NCBI GenBank assembly: GCA_002440805.1 | Contig: DJVD01000161.1 | Location: 15,797-21,389, forward strand | Direction: 5' to 3' | Length of the DNA: 5,593 nucleotides | Origin: Chloroflexi bacterium UBA6265 | GTDB lineage: Bacteria; Chloroflexota; Chloroflexia; Thermomicrobiales; UBA6265 | In this document: positions 1 through 5,444 of the stretch, in pieces | How the letters are laid out: each line of letters opens with the position of its first letter | Numbering within the stretch: the stretch's first letter is position 1 | The notes under the pieces: model-generated | What the model saw: only the letters and a program-made list of their open reading frames with translations | The model's database searches: none | Told to the model about the DNA's origin: nothing | Position numbers and translations under genes: made by a program

Positions 1-3
1 CCT

Positions 4-9
4 GGAGGT
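4..9 (+). promoter_or_regulatory. Ribosome binding site of the membrane hydrolase gene
   Basis: GGAGGT lies 7 nt before the ATG at 17 and is a near-perfect Shine-Dalgarno. It decides the start: the in-frame GTG at 8 overlaps this site and cannot use it, so ATG 17 is preferred. No promoter is visible because the window begins only three bases upstream. Confidence 0.8.
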
Positions 10-16
10 GCCCCTC

Positions 17-2752
17 ATGCGCGATCCCCTGCATGAACTCGACAAGGAAATTCCACCGGTTAAGGGCGAGGCGGCCCCTTCACCTGTCACCTCTCAGGGA
101 GAGGACCAGGGTGCGGCCACCAACCAGGAAATTGCCGGGCAGGATACTTCGGCTCCCGGACGCACGTTACGGGAACCCAAACCGCCGACGGCCAATGTGG
201 CGGTGGTATTTGTTCATGGCATGGGAACATCCAAACCCGGGGACATGCTTGAGGGCTACATGAATCCCTCGCTCGAATGGATCAAGCGAGCCACCACCGA
301 CGATCACAACTGGTACAAAAACAACGACCCCGACCTCAATCTCTTTGAGGGCGTGAACATCCTGGAACGTAACCGGAAGCACGGAGCGTCACCCGCTACT
401 GGCCGCGCTCCCGTTCAAGCCAACAGCCAATCCATCACGGACGAAGTCGATATCGCGTCGCTTCCCAAGGCATTGCTGCAAAGCACCGCCTCAACCCCCG
501 CTGTTTTTCAGCCCTCGTACATTGATGTGGACCTGGTACGGAAGGACGATACGTCCGAGGAGATACGGAAATTGGTTGCCGTCGAAGCCTGGTGGGATGG
601 CGAATTCAATCCCCCACCATTCCGGCTGGTGGCAAACTGGGCATTGGGCGTGGCCCCCAGCCTGATCCTGCGGCATCTGGCCCTGATATGGGAACGGGAT
701 CCCGGTGCCGATGCCCACACGCTTTCCGTTTCTCGCCCCAGTCCACCACCGCCGCCATCGATATCGATGATGCCGGTGAAGCTCCTCAACGCCCTGGCCT
801 TCACAATTGTGGGCGGACTAATTGCTATCCTCTTCCAGTGGACCATTTGCCTGCTGCTCGCCATTGGCTTCGTGCCGTTCCTGCAGAAATACGCCAGCGC
901 AATCATCCTGAAAATGACCACATCGTTTGGCGATGTACTTACCTATGTGCATGACGGTGTTCGCTCCGCCGCGATCCGATCAACGGTGATGCGTACGTTC
1001 CTCTGGCTGCACGACCACTACACCGTCGAGAAACTCATTGTCATCGGCCATTCGCTCGGCTCGGTGGTTTCCTACGATGTCCTGAATTCCCGGGATTTAC
1101 TCGCCAAGGTGGCGCAAAAAGATGTGTCGTTCGTCACTTTCGGATCTCCGCTCAAGAAGACGAGCCTGCTGTTGCAGCTCCGGCGTGATGAACAGCGCAC
1201 ATCGCTGGGGATGATGTTTGCCTGGCTTTCGTTGCTCTGCGCGATAGCAGCCATGATCGCCGGGATGAACCTCGATGCCTTCCCCGATAGCGGCCCCCTG
1301 AACCGGTGGCAGTGGCTGTTCATTGCAACCACGGGGATTGGCGCGGTAGCGCTGGGCATGGGAGCACACGCGCGGCCAAGGCCCGCGCGGATACCGGGGA
1401 TTCCCTATGGTCTCAATTTGTCGCTGGCCCAATATCTCGGCCTTCTCCTCGCGCTCTCGTCGGCCATCGTCCTGATATTCAACGTTTCAACCGGGTGGAT
1501 CGCGCTGCCCGTATTGATCGCCATCGGGTTCGGCGCATGGGCTATCCCCGTCTCGTTTTCGCGCCTGAATGATGCTCACGATCCCTATCGCATGTCGCAG
1601 TTCCTCGGTTTCGGCCTGCTGTTCCTTGGCCTGATCGCCTGTGCGGGTGTCGCGCAATTTTTGCACCCGGTCGCGTGCTTCCTGGTGGCTGCGCTCGTGC
1701 TTTCCGTGTTGACCGGCGCAAACCCGTTGGAGGAGTTTGGGGTAAATAACGGCGTGTACACGCGCCAGATGCCGAAATTCTCGTTTGGCACACCGATCAG
1801 GCAATGGATCGATTTTTGGGCAACGAACGACCTGGTGGCAGAGTTCGGCCTCGGCGATGTGCTTTATTCCCCAACGCCCGATGGGGTTGCCGAACTGCGG
1901 CCCATTTCGCGCCGCGTTACCAACATGAGGTCGTACCTCGCCGATCACACCAGCTATCGCCAGAACCTGGAACAGTTCATCGCTCCCCTCACCCGCCTGT
2001 TCCTGGAGGAAATCGGATTTCGAAATCCGGACAATGCTGCCGGCCAAACATGGGGACGAGCAAAATCGTTCCTGGGTTACACGCCAGTTCAGGGCAGGTA
2101 CGAACAGGACATCACCAACGCGATGCGATCCAGGGCCAGCCGTATGCGCTGGCTGAGCTGGGCGAACTCCCTGTTGTTGCTGAGCATGTTGCTGCTGGCT
2201 CCAGGCGTCTATCGATCGATCGGGGAGTACATCGTTTTTGACGAACGCAATCCGGTGAGCATCTCTGGCGCGGGCGAACCTGCCCAGGGGCCCGCATGGT
2301 TCACCACGTTCTATAACAGCGAGCCGAAGGTTTGCGGCGATATCCTCTGCAGGATTCGACATATACCGTTTGTGCCTGATGACGTCAGCGAGAATCTCAT
2401 TCGCGGCACCCTCACTGGCAATGCGATTCTCTATGGTCTTGGGTACGGCCTGGTATTCGCGGTGGTGGCACTGCTCACCCGCGCTTTCCTGCTATCGCCA
2501 TGGAAGGCGTGGGAATCGTCGATCCTCGATACGCTGCTCCAGAAGAAAACCTCGCCAAGCTTTAACCGCATCGTGCGGACGGCTATGTTCGCGCTCGCCG
2601 CGTTGGCCACTGCCGTGCTGGCGTTCTGGATTCATGCCGGGTACTGGGGCGATTGGCTCGGCAGTGCCTGGCTTTGGGACCAGGATCTCACGCCGGCACA
2701 GACGATTTGGCGGTTCGTTCGCTGGATCATGGCGCCCTTTATCGGCTCCTGA
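17..2752 (+). CDS. Large multi-pass membrane protein with alpha/beta-hydrolase (lipase/esterase-like) motifs
   Basis: The product has 911 residues from ATG 17. A polar, probably disordered N-terminus (about 1-58) precedes a hydrophobic strand ending in HGMG (67-70), the usual oxyanion-hole position. A second strand leads into GHSLG (344-348), a classic nucleophile elbow with Ser346, followed by a strand ending FGSP (375-378). Candidate remaining triad residues are Asp605 (in WATNDLVAEF) and His644 (in YLADHTSY); these are assigned from position and context only. Hydrophobic segments suggest roughly nine or ten membrane spans: about 257-289, 400-417, 432-450, 469-490, 494-512, 528-548, 551-566, 714-731, 801-821 and 852-872. 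Several fall between the proposed catalytic residues, so the hydrolase fold is interrupted by membrane insertions. A proline run (242-247) precedes the first span. There is no obvious cleavable signal peptide. An ester or lipid substrate is inferred from the fold; the true substrate is unknown. The gene is separated from the phage genes by 280 bp and shares no overlap with them, so a functional link is unproven. The reading frame is intact. Confidence 0.87.
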   Translation: MRDPLHELDKEIPPVKGEAAPSPVTSQGEDQGAATNQEIAGQDTSAPGRTLREPKPPTANVAVVFVHGMGTSKPGDMLEGYMNPSLEWIKRATTDDHNWYKNNDPDLNLFEGVNILERNRKHGASPATGRAPVQANSQSITDEVDIASLPKALLQSTASTPAVFQPSYIDVDLVRKDDTSEEIRKLVAVEAWWDGEFNPPPFRLVANWALGVAPSLILRHLALIWERDPGADAHTLSVSRPSPPPPPSISMMPVKLLNALAFTIVGGLIAILFQWTICLLLAIGFVPFLQKYASAIILKMTTSFGDVLTYVHDGVRSAAIRSTVMRTFLWLHDHYTVEKLIVIGHSLGSVVSYDVLNSRDLLAKVAQKDVSFVTFGSPLKKTSLLLQLRRDEQRTSLGMMFAWLSLLCAIAAMIAGMNLDAFPDSGPLNRWQWLFIATTGIGAVALGMGAHARPRPARIPGIPYGLNLSLAQYLGLLLALSSAIVLIFNVSTGWIALPVLIAIGFGAWAIPVSFSRLNDAHDPYRMSQFLGFGLLFLGLIACAGVAQFLHPVACFLVAALVLSVLTGANPLEEFGVNNGVYTRQMPKFSFGTPIRQWIDFWATNDLVAEFGLGDVLYSPTPDGVAELRPISRRVTNMRSYLADHTSYRQNLEQFIAPLTRLFLEEIGFRNPDNAAGQTWGRAKSFLGYTPVQGRYEQDITNAMRSRASRMRWLSWANSLLLLSMLLLAPGVYRSIGEYIVFDERNPVSISGAGEPAQGPAWFTTFYNSEPKVCGDILCRIRHIPFVPDDVSENLIRGTLTGNAILYGLGYGLVFAVVALLTRAFLLSPWKAWESSILDTLLQKKTSPSFNRIVRTAMFALAALATAVLAFWIHAGYWGDWLGSAWLWDQDLTPAQTIWRFVRWIMAPFIGS

Positions 2753-2796
2753 CTTATCCCCCTCCCGATCAATTTCGGGCAATTTACACAATCGCC

Positions 2797-2818
2797 GGCC
2801 GAAATCCCCTTTTCGGTC
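2797..2818 (+). terminator. Possible weak intrinsic terminator after the hydrolase gene
   Basis: GGCCGAAA (2797-2804) can pair with TTTCGGTC (2811-2818), with one G-U pair, around a 6-nt loop. The stem is followed by a pyrimidine-rich TCTTCCC rather than a clean T run, so termination would be weak. It begins 45 bp after the stop codon, a sensible place to end the upstream transcript. A smaller 5-bp hairpin (CCCGA 2764-2768 with TCGGG 2775-2779) lies just before it. Confidence 0.4.
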
Positions 2819-2840
2819 TCTTCCCGATGCGTATAGATAG

Positions 2841-2869
2841 TAGAAGCAGAACAGAACATATGTTCTAAT
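2841..2869 (+). promoter_or_regulatory. Candidate promoter with overlapping LexA-like palindromic operator
   Basis: AGAACATATGTTCT (2853-2866) is a perfect 14-bp palindrome. Its core GAAC-ATAT-GTTC (2854-2865) fits the known GAAC-N4-GTTC LexA box of Bacillus, Actinobacteria and some other groups. AGAAC also occurs immediately before it (2848-2852). TCTAAT (2864-2869) matches five of six bases of a sigma-70 -10 element and overlaps the right arm. A 17-bp spacer leads back to TAGAAG (2841-2846), a poor -35. The patch is AT-rich in a GC-rich setting. If real, transcription would start near 2876 and leave a leader of about 157 nt before the portal gene. Repression by LexA or a phage repressor is inferred from the overlap with the -10. 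Confidence 0.45.
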
Positions 2870-2983
2870 ATTGATGTGCACCGTTCGACACCGGGCGGAT
2901 GCAGTACGGCGCCTTGTGGAAATCGGGTCGATACACGTTTCCCCGAGCAGCAGCTGGTCCATTCTGTTTCGCCTGCATTACGC

Positions 2984-3010
2984 GCGGTGTGGCCCATCGG
3001 GCCGTGCCGC
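2984..3010 (+). promoter_or_regulatory. Strong leader hairpin just upstream of the portal ribosome binding site
   Basis: GCGGTGTGGCCC (2984-2995) pairs with GGGCCGTGCCGC (2999-3010) around a 3-nt loop. This gives 12 continuous pairs, the three central ones G-U. Because it relies on G-U pairs it is a structure of the plus-strand RNA rather than a DNA palindrome. It ends one base before the purine-rich AGGAAAGGA. It could shield the mRNA end, set the accessibility of the ribosome binding site, or be a chance product of GC-rich sequence. No T run follows, so it is not a standard terminator. Confidence 0.5.
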
Positions 3011-3011
3011 C

Positions 3012-3020
3012 AGGAAAGGA
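3012..3020 (+). promoter_or_regulatory. Ribosome binding site that decides the portal GTG start
   Basis: AGGAAAGGA ends 12 nt before the GTG at 3033, a slightly long spacing. It favours GTG 3033 over the in-frame TTG at 2871 or ATG at 2874, which have no comparable site. The ATG at 3020 is in another frame that stops early. Confidence 0.6.
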
Positions 3021-3032
3021 TGGTTCGCGCCT

Positions 3033-4367
3033 GTGAATATCACTGCTATCGGCCATACCGGTATTGCCACCGGGTGGCCACCCGGAACCCGCACACCGGC
3101 CGACGATTCGCGCCTGCAGCATTACAACGAGTACGCTGCCTATGCCGACGGGTTCGCCACCACGGCGGATACGCTTTCGTTTAACTATGCCCGCACATTG
3201 CTACGCAAAACCGTGAGCTATGTCTTCAATGCACCGGTTGGGATCAGCATTCCTGCCACCCCCGGGGCGGCCCAGCGCGCCACCATTGCCGAACGCACAT
3301 TGCTGGACTGGCGCGATGCCCTCGGCCTCACCCGCTTCGATATCGCGCTCGCCACCGATGCCCTCATCCATGGCGATGCGGCCATGAAAATCACCTGGAA
3401 CGCCACCCTCGACCTGCCGAGCGTGGTCGCCGTGGATCCAGGCAGTCTCACCGTGCAAACCGCAGCCGATAATCCGCGCGCGGTGGATGCGGTGCGGCAC
3501 CTGTATCGCGCCACGCCACGCCAGCTACAACAGCAGTTCGGGGTGCAGGTGGAACGGACCATCGATATGGACAAGCCGATCCCCACACTCGAGATCTGGA
3601 CGCACACCAGCTTCCGCGTGCAGGCCAATAACCAGGTGCTGGTGGATATCGCCAATCCGTATGGGCAAATCCCGTACGTGATCATCGCCAACGATCCGCA
3701 GCCAACCCGGTTCTGGGGCCAATCCGATCTCACCGACCTGATGCCGGTATGCACCGAAATCAACAAGCGCATGAACGTGTTCAGCCGCATCCTCGATCTC
3801 TCCGGTGCGCCCATCACCGTGCTGGAGGGCGTGGATGGCACCGAGGGAATCCGGATCGGGCCTGGCGCCAAATGGGAGCTGCCAGAAGGCGCCCGCGCCT
3901 ACCTGCTGGATTTGCTGCAGGGTGGTGGTGCCGATGTGCACCTGAAATACATGGACCTGCTCTTCCGCATGCTGCATGACCTCAGCGAAACCCCGCGCAC
4001 GGCCTTTGGGGACAGCGGTCGCGATCTTAGCGGTGCCGCGCTGGAGGTGGAGATTCAACCACTGGTGCAGAAGGTACAGCGCAAGCGTCGGCAATGGGAT
4101 ACGGCCATCACCCAGCGGGCGCAGCTTTTCCTGCAGATGATGGCGCACCACCTTCCATTAGATATCACCGGCTTCGGCACACCGGTGGCTATTTGGCCAC
4201 CCATTCTGCCCAGCGATACCGAAACCGCCGTGCGCACGGCTGTGACCCGGGTGCAGAACGGGCTGATGAGTCGGCGCTCGGCGATGAGCACACTGGGCGA
4301 GCACGATCCCGATTCCGAACTTCGGCAAATGGCATCCGAACCCCTGGTGAAAGGACCCCTCTCATGA
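3033..4367 (+). CDS. Phage portal protein, SPP1 gp6-like
   Basis: The product has 444 residues from GTG 3033. Portal proteins form a dodecameric ring at one capsid vertex, through which DNA enters and leaves. Recognisable portal-like stretches, in order, are: an N-terminal helix region with YNEYAAYADG (31-40) and NYARTLLRKTVSYVFNAPVG (51-70), resembling the 'N-x-V...Y-x-F-x-x-P' entry of gp6-like portals; IANDPQPTRFWGQSDLTDLM (218-237), the 'N...WG-x-SDL' segment; EINKRMNVFSRILDLSGAP (242-260), the long helix after it; and SGAALEVEIQPLVQKVQRKR (333-352), the conserved SG-x-AL...PL...K motif. The C-terminus (NGLMSRRSAMSTLGEHDPDSEL) has the usual 'G-x-x-S...lG-x-x-D-x-E' ending. The length is normal for the family. 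The upstream in-frame extension (2871-3032) encodes a Cys/Trp/Arg-rich stretch unlike portals and is treated as leader. The stop overlaps the next start as ATGA. Identification is by recalled family pattern, not alignment. Confidence 0.87.
   Translation: MNITAIGHTGIATGWPPGTRTPADDSRLQHYNEYAAYADGFATTADTLSFNYARTLLRKTVSYVFNAPVGISIPATPGAAQRATIAERTLLDWRDALGLTRFDIALATDALIHGDAAMKITWNATLDLPSVVAVDPGSLTVQTAADNPRAVDAVRHLYRATPRQLQQQFGVQVERTIDMDKPIPTLEIWTHTSFRVQANNQVLVDIANPYGQIPYVIIANDPQPTRFWGQSDLTDLMPVCTEINKRMNVFSRILDLSGAPITVLEGVDGTEGIRIGPGAKWELPEGARAYLLDLLQGGGADVHLKYMDLLFRMLHDLSETPRTAFGDSGRDLSGAALEVEIQPLVQKVQRKRRQWDTAITQRAQLFLQMMAHHLPLDITGFGTPVAIWPPILPSDTETAVRTAVTRVQNGLMSRRSAMSTLGEHDPDSELRQMASEPLVKGPLS
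3070..3085 (+). repeat. 16-bp perfect palindrome near the start of the portal gene
   Basis: CCGGGTGGCCACCCGG reads the same on both strands and begins 37 nt after the first base of the portal start codon. A 10-bp palindrome, ATACCGGTAT (3055-3064), lies just before it. Both are inside coding sequence (residues about 8-18). As RNA the 16-mer could form a short GC stem early in the message. Confidence 0.6.
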
Positions 4368-4999
4368 CCACCCGACTTCACATGCGCAACATGTTGCGCA
4401 ATCGCTTGCAGGATCATGGCCCCGATCCGTTGTGGGACGATGACTTCCTCAACGATGCCATTGCCGAGGGGATCCGCCGCTACAGCACCTCCATGCCGCG
4501 GCAGGCGGTGAGCGCCATCGCGGTGCTGCAGGGCGACCAGGAAATCGATATGCCCGCCGATGTGAATGTGATGCGGGTGGTGCGGTTGTTCGATGAGAGC
4601 GGCACATTGGTTCCCCGCTGGGAAGGCATGGATGCACCCCCACCGGTGCCGGGCACCCAAACCGGGCTCACCTGGCGGGCATGGGCCAACACCATCCTGC
4701 TCGGGCGCGTGGTCACCCGTAGCGGCGTGTGGCGAGTGGAGCATATGGTGCATCGCGTGCCGCCGGAAGACGATTTCTCACCGCTGGATATCCAGCCGAA
4801 CGATGAGGACATCATCCTGGCGCTGGCGCTCTCCGTGGCGCTGAGTCGACGCGCAATTAGCGAGGGCAAGCGCTACACCGGCCGCAGCGGTGTGCATCCG
4901 CTGGCGGCCGCGGCCCGTACCGCGCAGGTCGATGCCGATCGGATGTTCTGGAGCCGCACGCACAAGCTACGGGCGGGATCGTTTGGTGGTGAAGCCTGA
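4364..4999 (+). CDS. Phage head-tail adaptor/connector-like protein
   Basis: The product has 211 residues and starts at the ATG overlapping the portal stop (ATGA). A GAAAGGA ribosome binding site (4349-4355) lies 8 nt upstream. The layout matches phage adaptor proteins encoded directly after portals. An N-terminal helical region (about 4-45) has W-DDDFLNDAIAEGIRRYS, the 'aspartate, then helix with A-I-x-x-x-x-x-x-Y' pattern seen in such adaptors. A middle part is rich in beta strands (50-130: QEIDMPADVNVMRVVRLF, then TWRAWANTILLG). A C-terminal helical part begins after PNDEDIILALALSVAL (145-160) and ends in RMFWSRTHKLRAGSFGG. It would sit under the portal ring as part of the neck. Similar families include the gp6/gp15-like connectors and DUF6682-type adaptors, but I cannot choose among them. 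The stop codon lies in the loop of a 10-bp hairpin (4987-5013). Confidence 0.72.
   Translation: MTTRLHMRNMLRNRLQDHGPDPLWDDDFLNDAIAEGIRRYSTSMPRQAVSAIAVLQGDQEIDMPADVNVMRVVRLFDESGTLVPRWEGMDAPPPVPGTQTGLTWRAWANTILLGRVVTRSGVWRVEHMVHRVPPEDDFSPLDIQPNDEDIILALALSVALSRRAISEGKRYTGRSGVHPLAAAARTAQVDADRMFWSRTHKLRAGSFGGEA
4383..4400 (+). repeat. 18-bp perfect palindrome at the 5' end of the adaptor gene
   Basis: TGCGCAACATGTTGCGCA is a perfect palindrome 19 nt after the start of the ATG at 4364. It encodes codons 7-12 (MRNMLR) and contains two in-frame ATGs (4382-4384 and 4391-4393). As RNA it folds into a 7-bp stem with a CATG loop. It could be a protein-binding site, a translation-initiation structure, or a result of the repeated MRN/MLRN residues. 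Confidence 0.65.
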
Positions 5000-5013
5000 T
5001 GACGGCTTCACCA
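4987..5013 (+). promoter_or_regulatory. Perfect 10-bp hairpin spanning the adaptor stop codon
   Basis: TGGTGAAGCC (4987-4996) pairs without mismatch with GGCTTCACCA (5004-5013). The 7-nt loop TGATGAC contains the adaptor TGA (4997-4999) and the overlapping ATG (4999-5001) of the small downstream ORF. There is no T run, so it is not a canonical terminator. A stop and restart placed in a hairpin loop suggests translational coupling: a ribosome ending the adaptor would melt the stem and expose the next start. Confidence 0.65.
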
Positions 5014-5073
5014 GATGGGGCCGCGGCAGAGCCGACTCATTGCTATGCCCTGCCCTATGAGGTAACCCTATGA
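4999..5073 (+). CDS. Possible 24-residue micro-gene coupled to both neighbours
   Basis: The ORF starts at ATG 4999, overlapping the adaptor stop as TGATG, and ends in TGA 5071-5073, overlapping the MuF-like start as ATGA. It exactly fills the gap between two phage genes with the tight overlaps typical of this operon. The peptide begins MTASPDGAAAEP and ends YEVTL, is mildly acidic, has one Cys, and has no motif or membrane segment I recognise. There is a GGTGGTGA purine stretch (4985-4992) upstream, partly inside the hairpin stem. The alternative is that the gap is a leader for the next gene and the ORF is fortuitous, since 25 open codons are easily found in GC-rich DNA. Confidence 0.4.
   Translation: MTASPDGAAAEPTHCYALPYEVTL
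5059..5063 (+). promoter_or_regulatory. Ribosome binding site of the MuF-like gene
   Basis: GAGGT, with its last G 7 nt before the ATG at 5070, is a good Shine-Dalgarno. It supports independent initiation even if the 24-codon ORF before it is not translated. Confidence 0.7.
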
Positions 5074-5444
5074 ACCTTGGCCACCAACTCGGCAGCGCCG
5101 TGAGGGATGCGGTGCGGGACGACATCGAAACGCCTTCGCGCGCGGGCTATTGGCACCAGGTCGGCCAGGTGGGCATCGAGCGCGTGCGCACCGTGGTGGA
5201 AGAGCTGTATCCCGTGCGATATGAGGTGTGGACCACCCGTGATGACGAACGCACCTGCCCGATCTGCGGACAACTGGATGGCCACGTGTGGGCGGACGGT
5301 GAGGGTTTTGTGCCGCCGGTTCACGATCATTGCCGCTGCACACGGGTGTATCACCACGTGGAATTCCGTCGTCGCCTGGTGGAGCAATGGCACGATGTGG
5401 CCGTGACCCGCACCACGTGGGAATGGGTCCGAACATCCTCCTGA
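5070..5444 (+). CDS. Short Mu gpF-like (MuF) head morphogenesis protein, zinc-motif domain only
   Basis: The product has 124 residues. It carries the signature of the Phage_Mu_F (SPP1 gp7-like) C-terminal domain: YEVWTTRDDERTCPICGQLDG (51-71) followed by PPVHDHCRC (82-90). Cys63, Cys66, His85, His87, Cys88 and Cys90 are candidate metal ligands or disulphide residues; the pattern W-x-T-x-x-D-x-RTCPxCxxLDG...PPxHxxCRC is the family hallmark. The preceding helix (about 28-47, IERVRTVVEELY) resembles the helix before this motif in full-length members. MuF proteins are minor head components encoded next to the portal, matching the position here. Members are normally about 250-500 residues, so this one lacks nearly the whole N-terminal helical region. 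The start is clean, with a good ribosome binding site and ATGA overlap, so it appears to be a genuine short form rather than a frameshift fragment. It ends with a Trp-containing basic tail. The next 149 bp are non-coding. Confidence 0.82.
   Translation: MNLGHQLGSAVRDAVRDDIETPSRAGYWHQVGQVGIERVRTVVEELYPVRYEVWTTRDDERTCPICGQLDGHVWADGEGFVPPVHDHCRCTRVYHHVEFRRRLVEQWHDVAVTRTTWEWVRTSS

Noticed and set aside
756..769. 14-bp palindrome CATCGATATCGATG in the hydrolase gene
   Set aside because: It lies mid-gene in a proline/serine linker with no nearby gene boundary or partner site. One such palindrome in a 5.6-kb window is not surprising.
1487..2362. Long reverse-strand ORF (291 codons) inside the hydrolase gene
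   Set aside because: It is antisense to an intact 911-residue protein with clear motifs. Its translation is rich in Arg, Gln and His with no recognisable domain, as expected of a shadow in GC-rich DNA.
2871..3032. In-frame N-terminal extension of the portal gene from TTG 2871 or ATG 2874
   Set aside because: It encodes a Cys-, Trp- and Arg-rich stretch unlike portal N-termini, lacks a ribosome binding site, and contains the strong leader hairpin. The GTG at 3033 has AGGAAAGGA upstream.
4184..4201. Hairpin GGTGGC/GCCACC inside the portal gene
   Set aside because: A 6-bp GC stem with a 6-nt loop in the middle of GC-rich coding sequence is readily expected by chance and has no positional significance.
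4094..4363. Upstream in-frame extension of the adaptor ORF inside the portal gene
   Set aside because: It overlaps the conserved portal C-terminus in another frame. The ATG at 4364 has a good ribosome binding site and the ATGA overlap typical of this operon.
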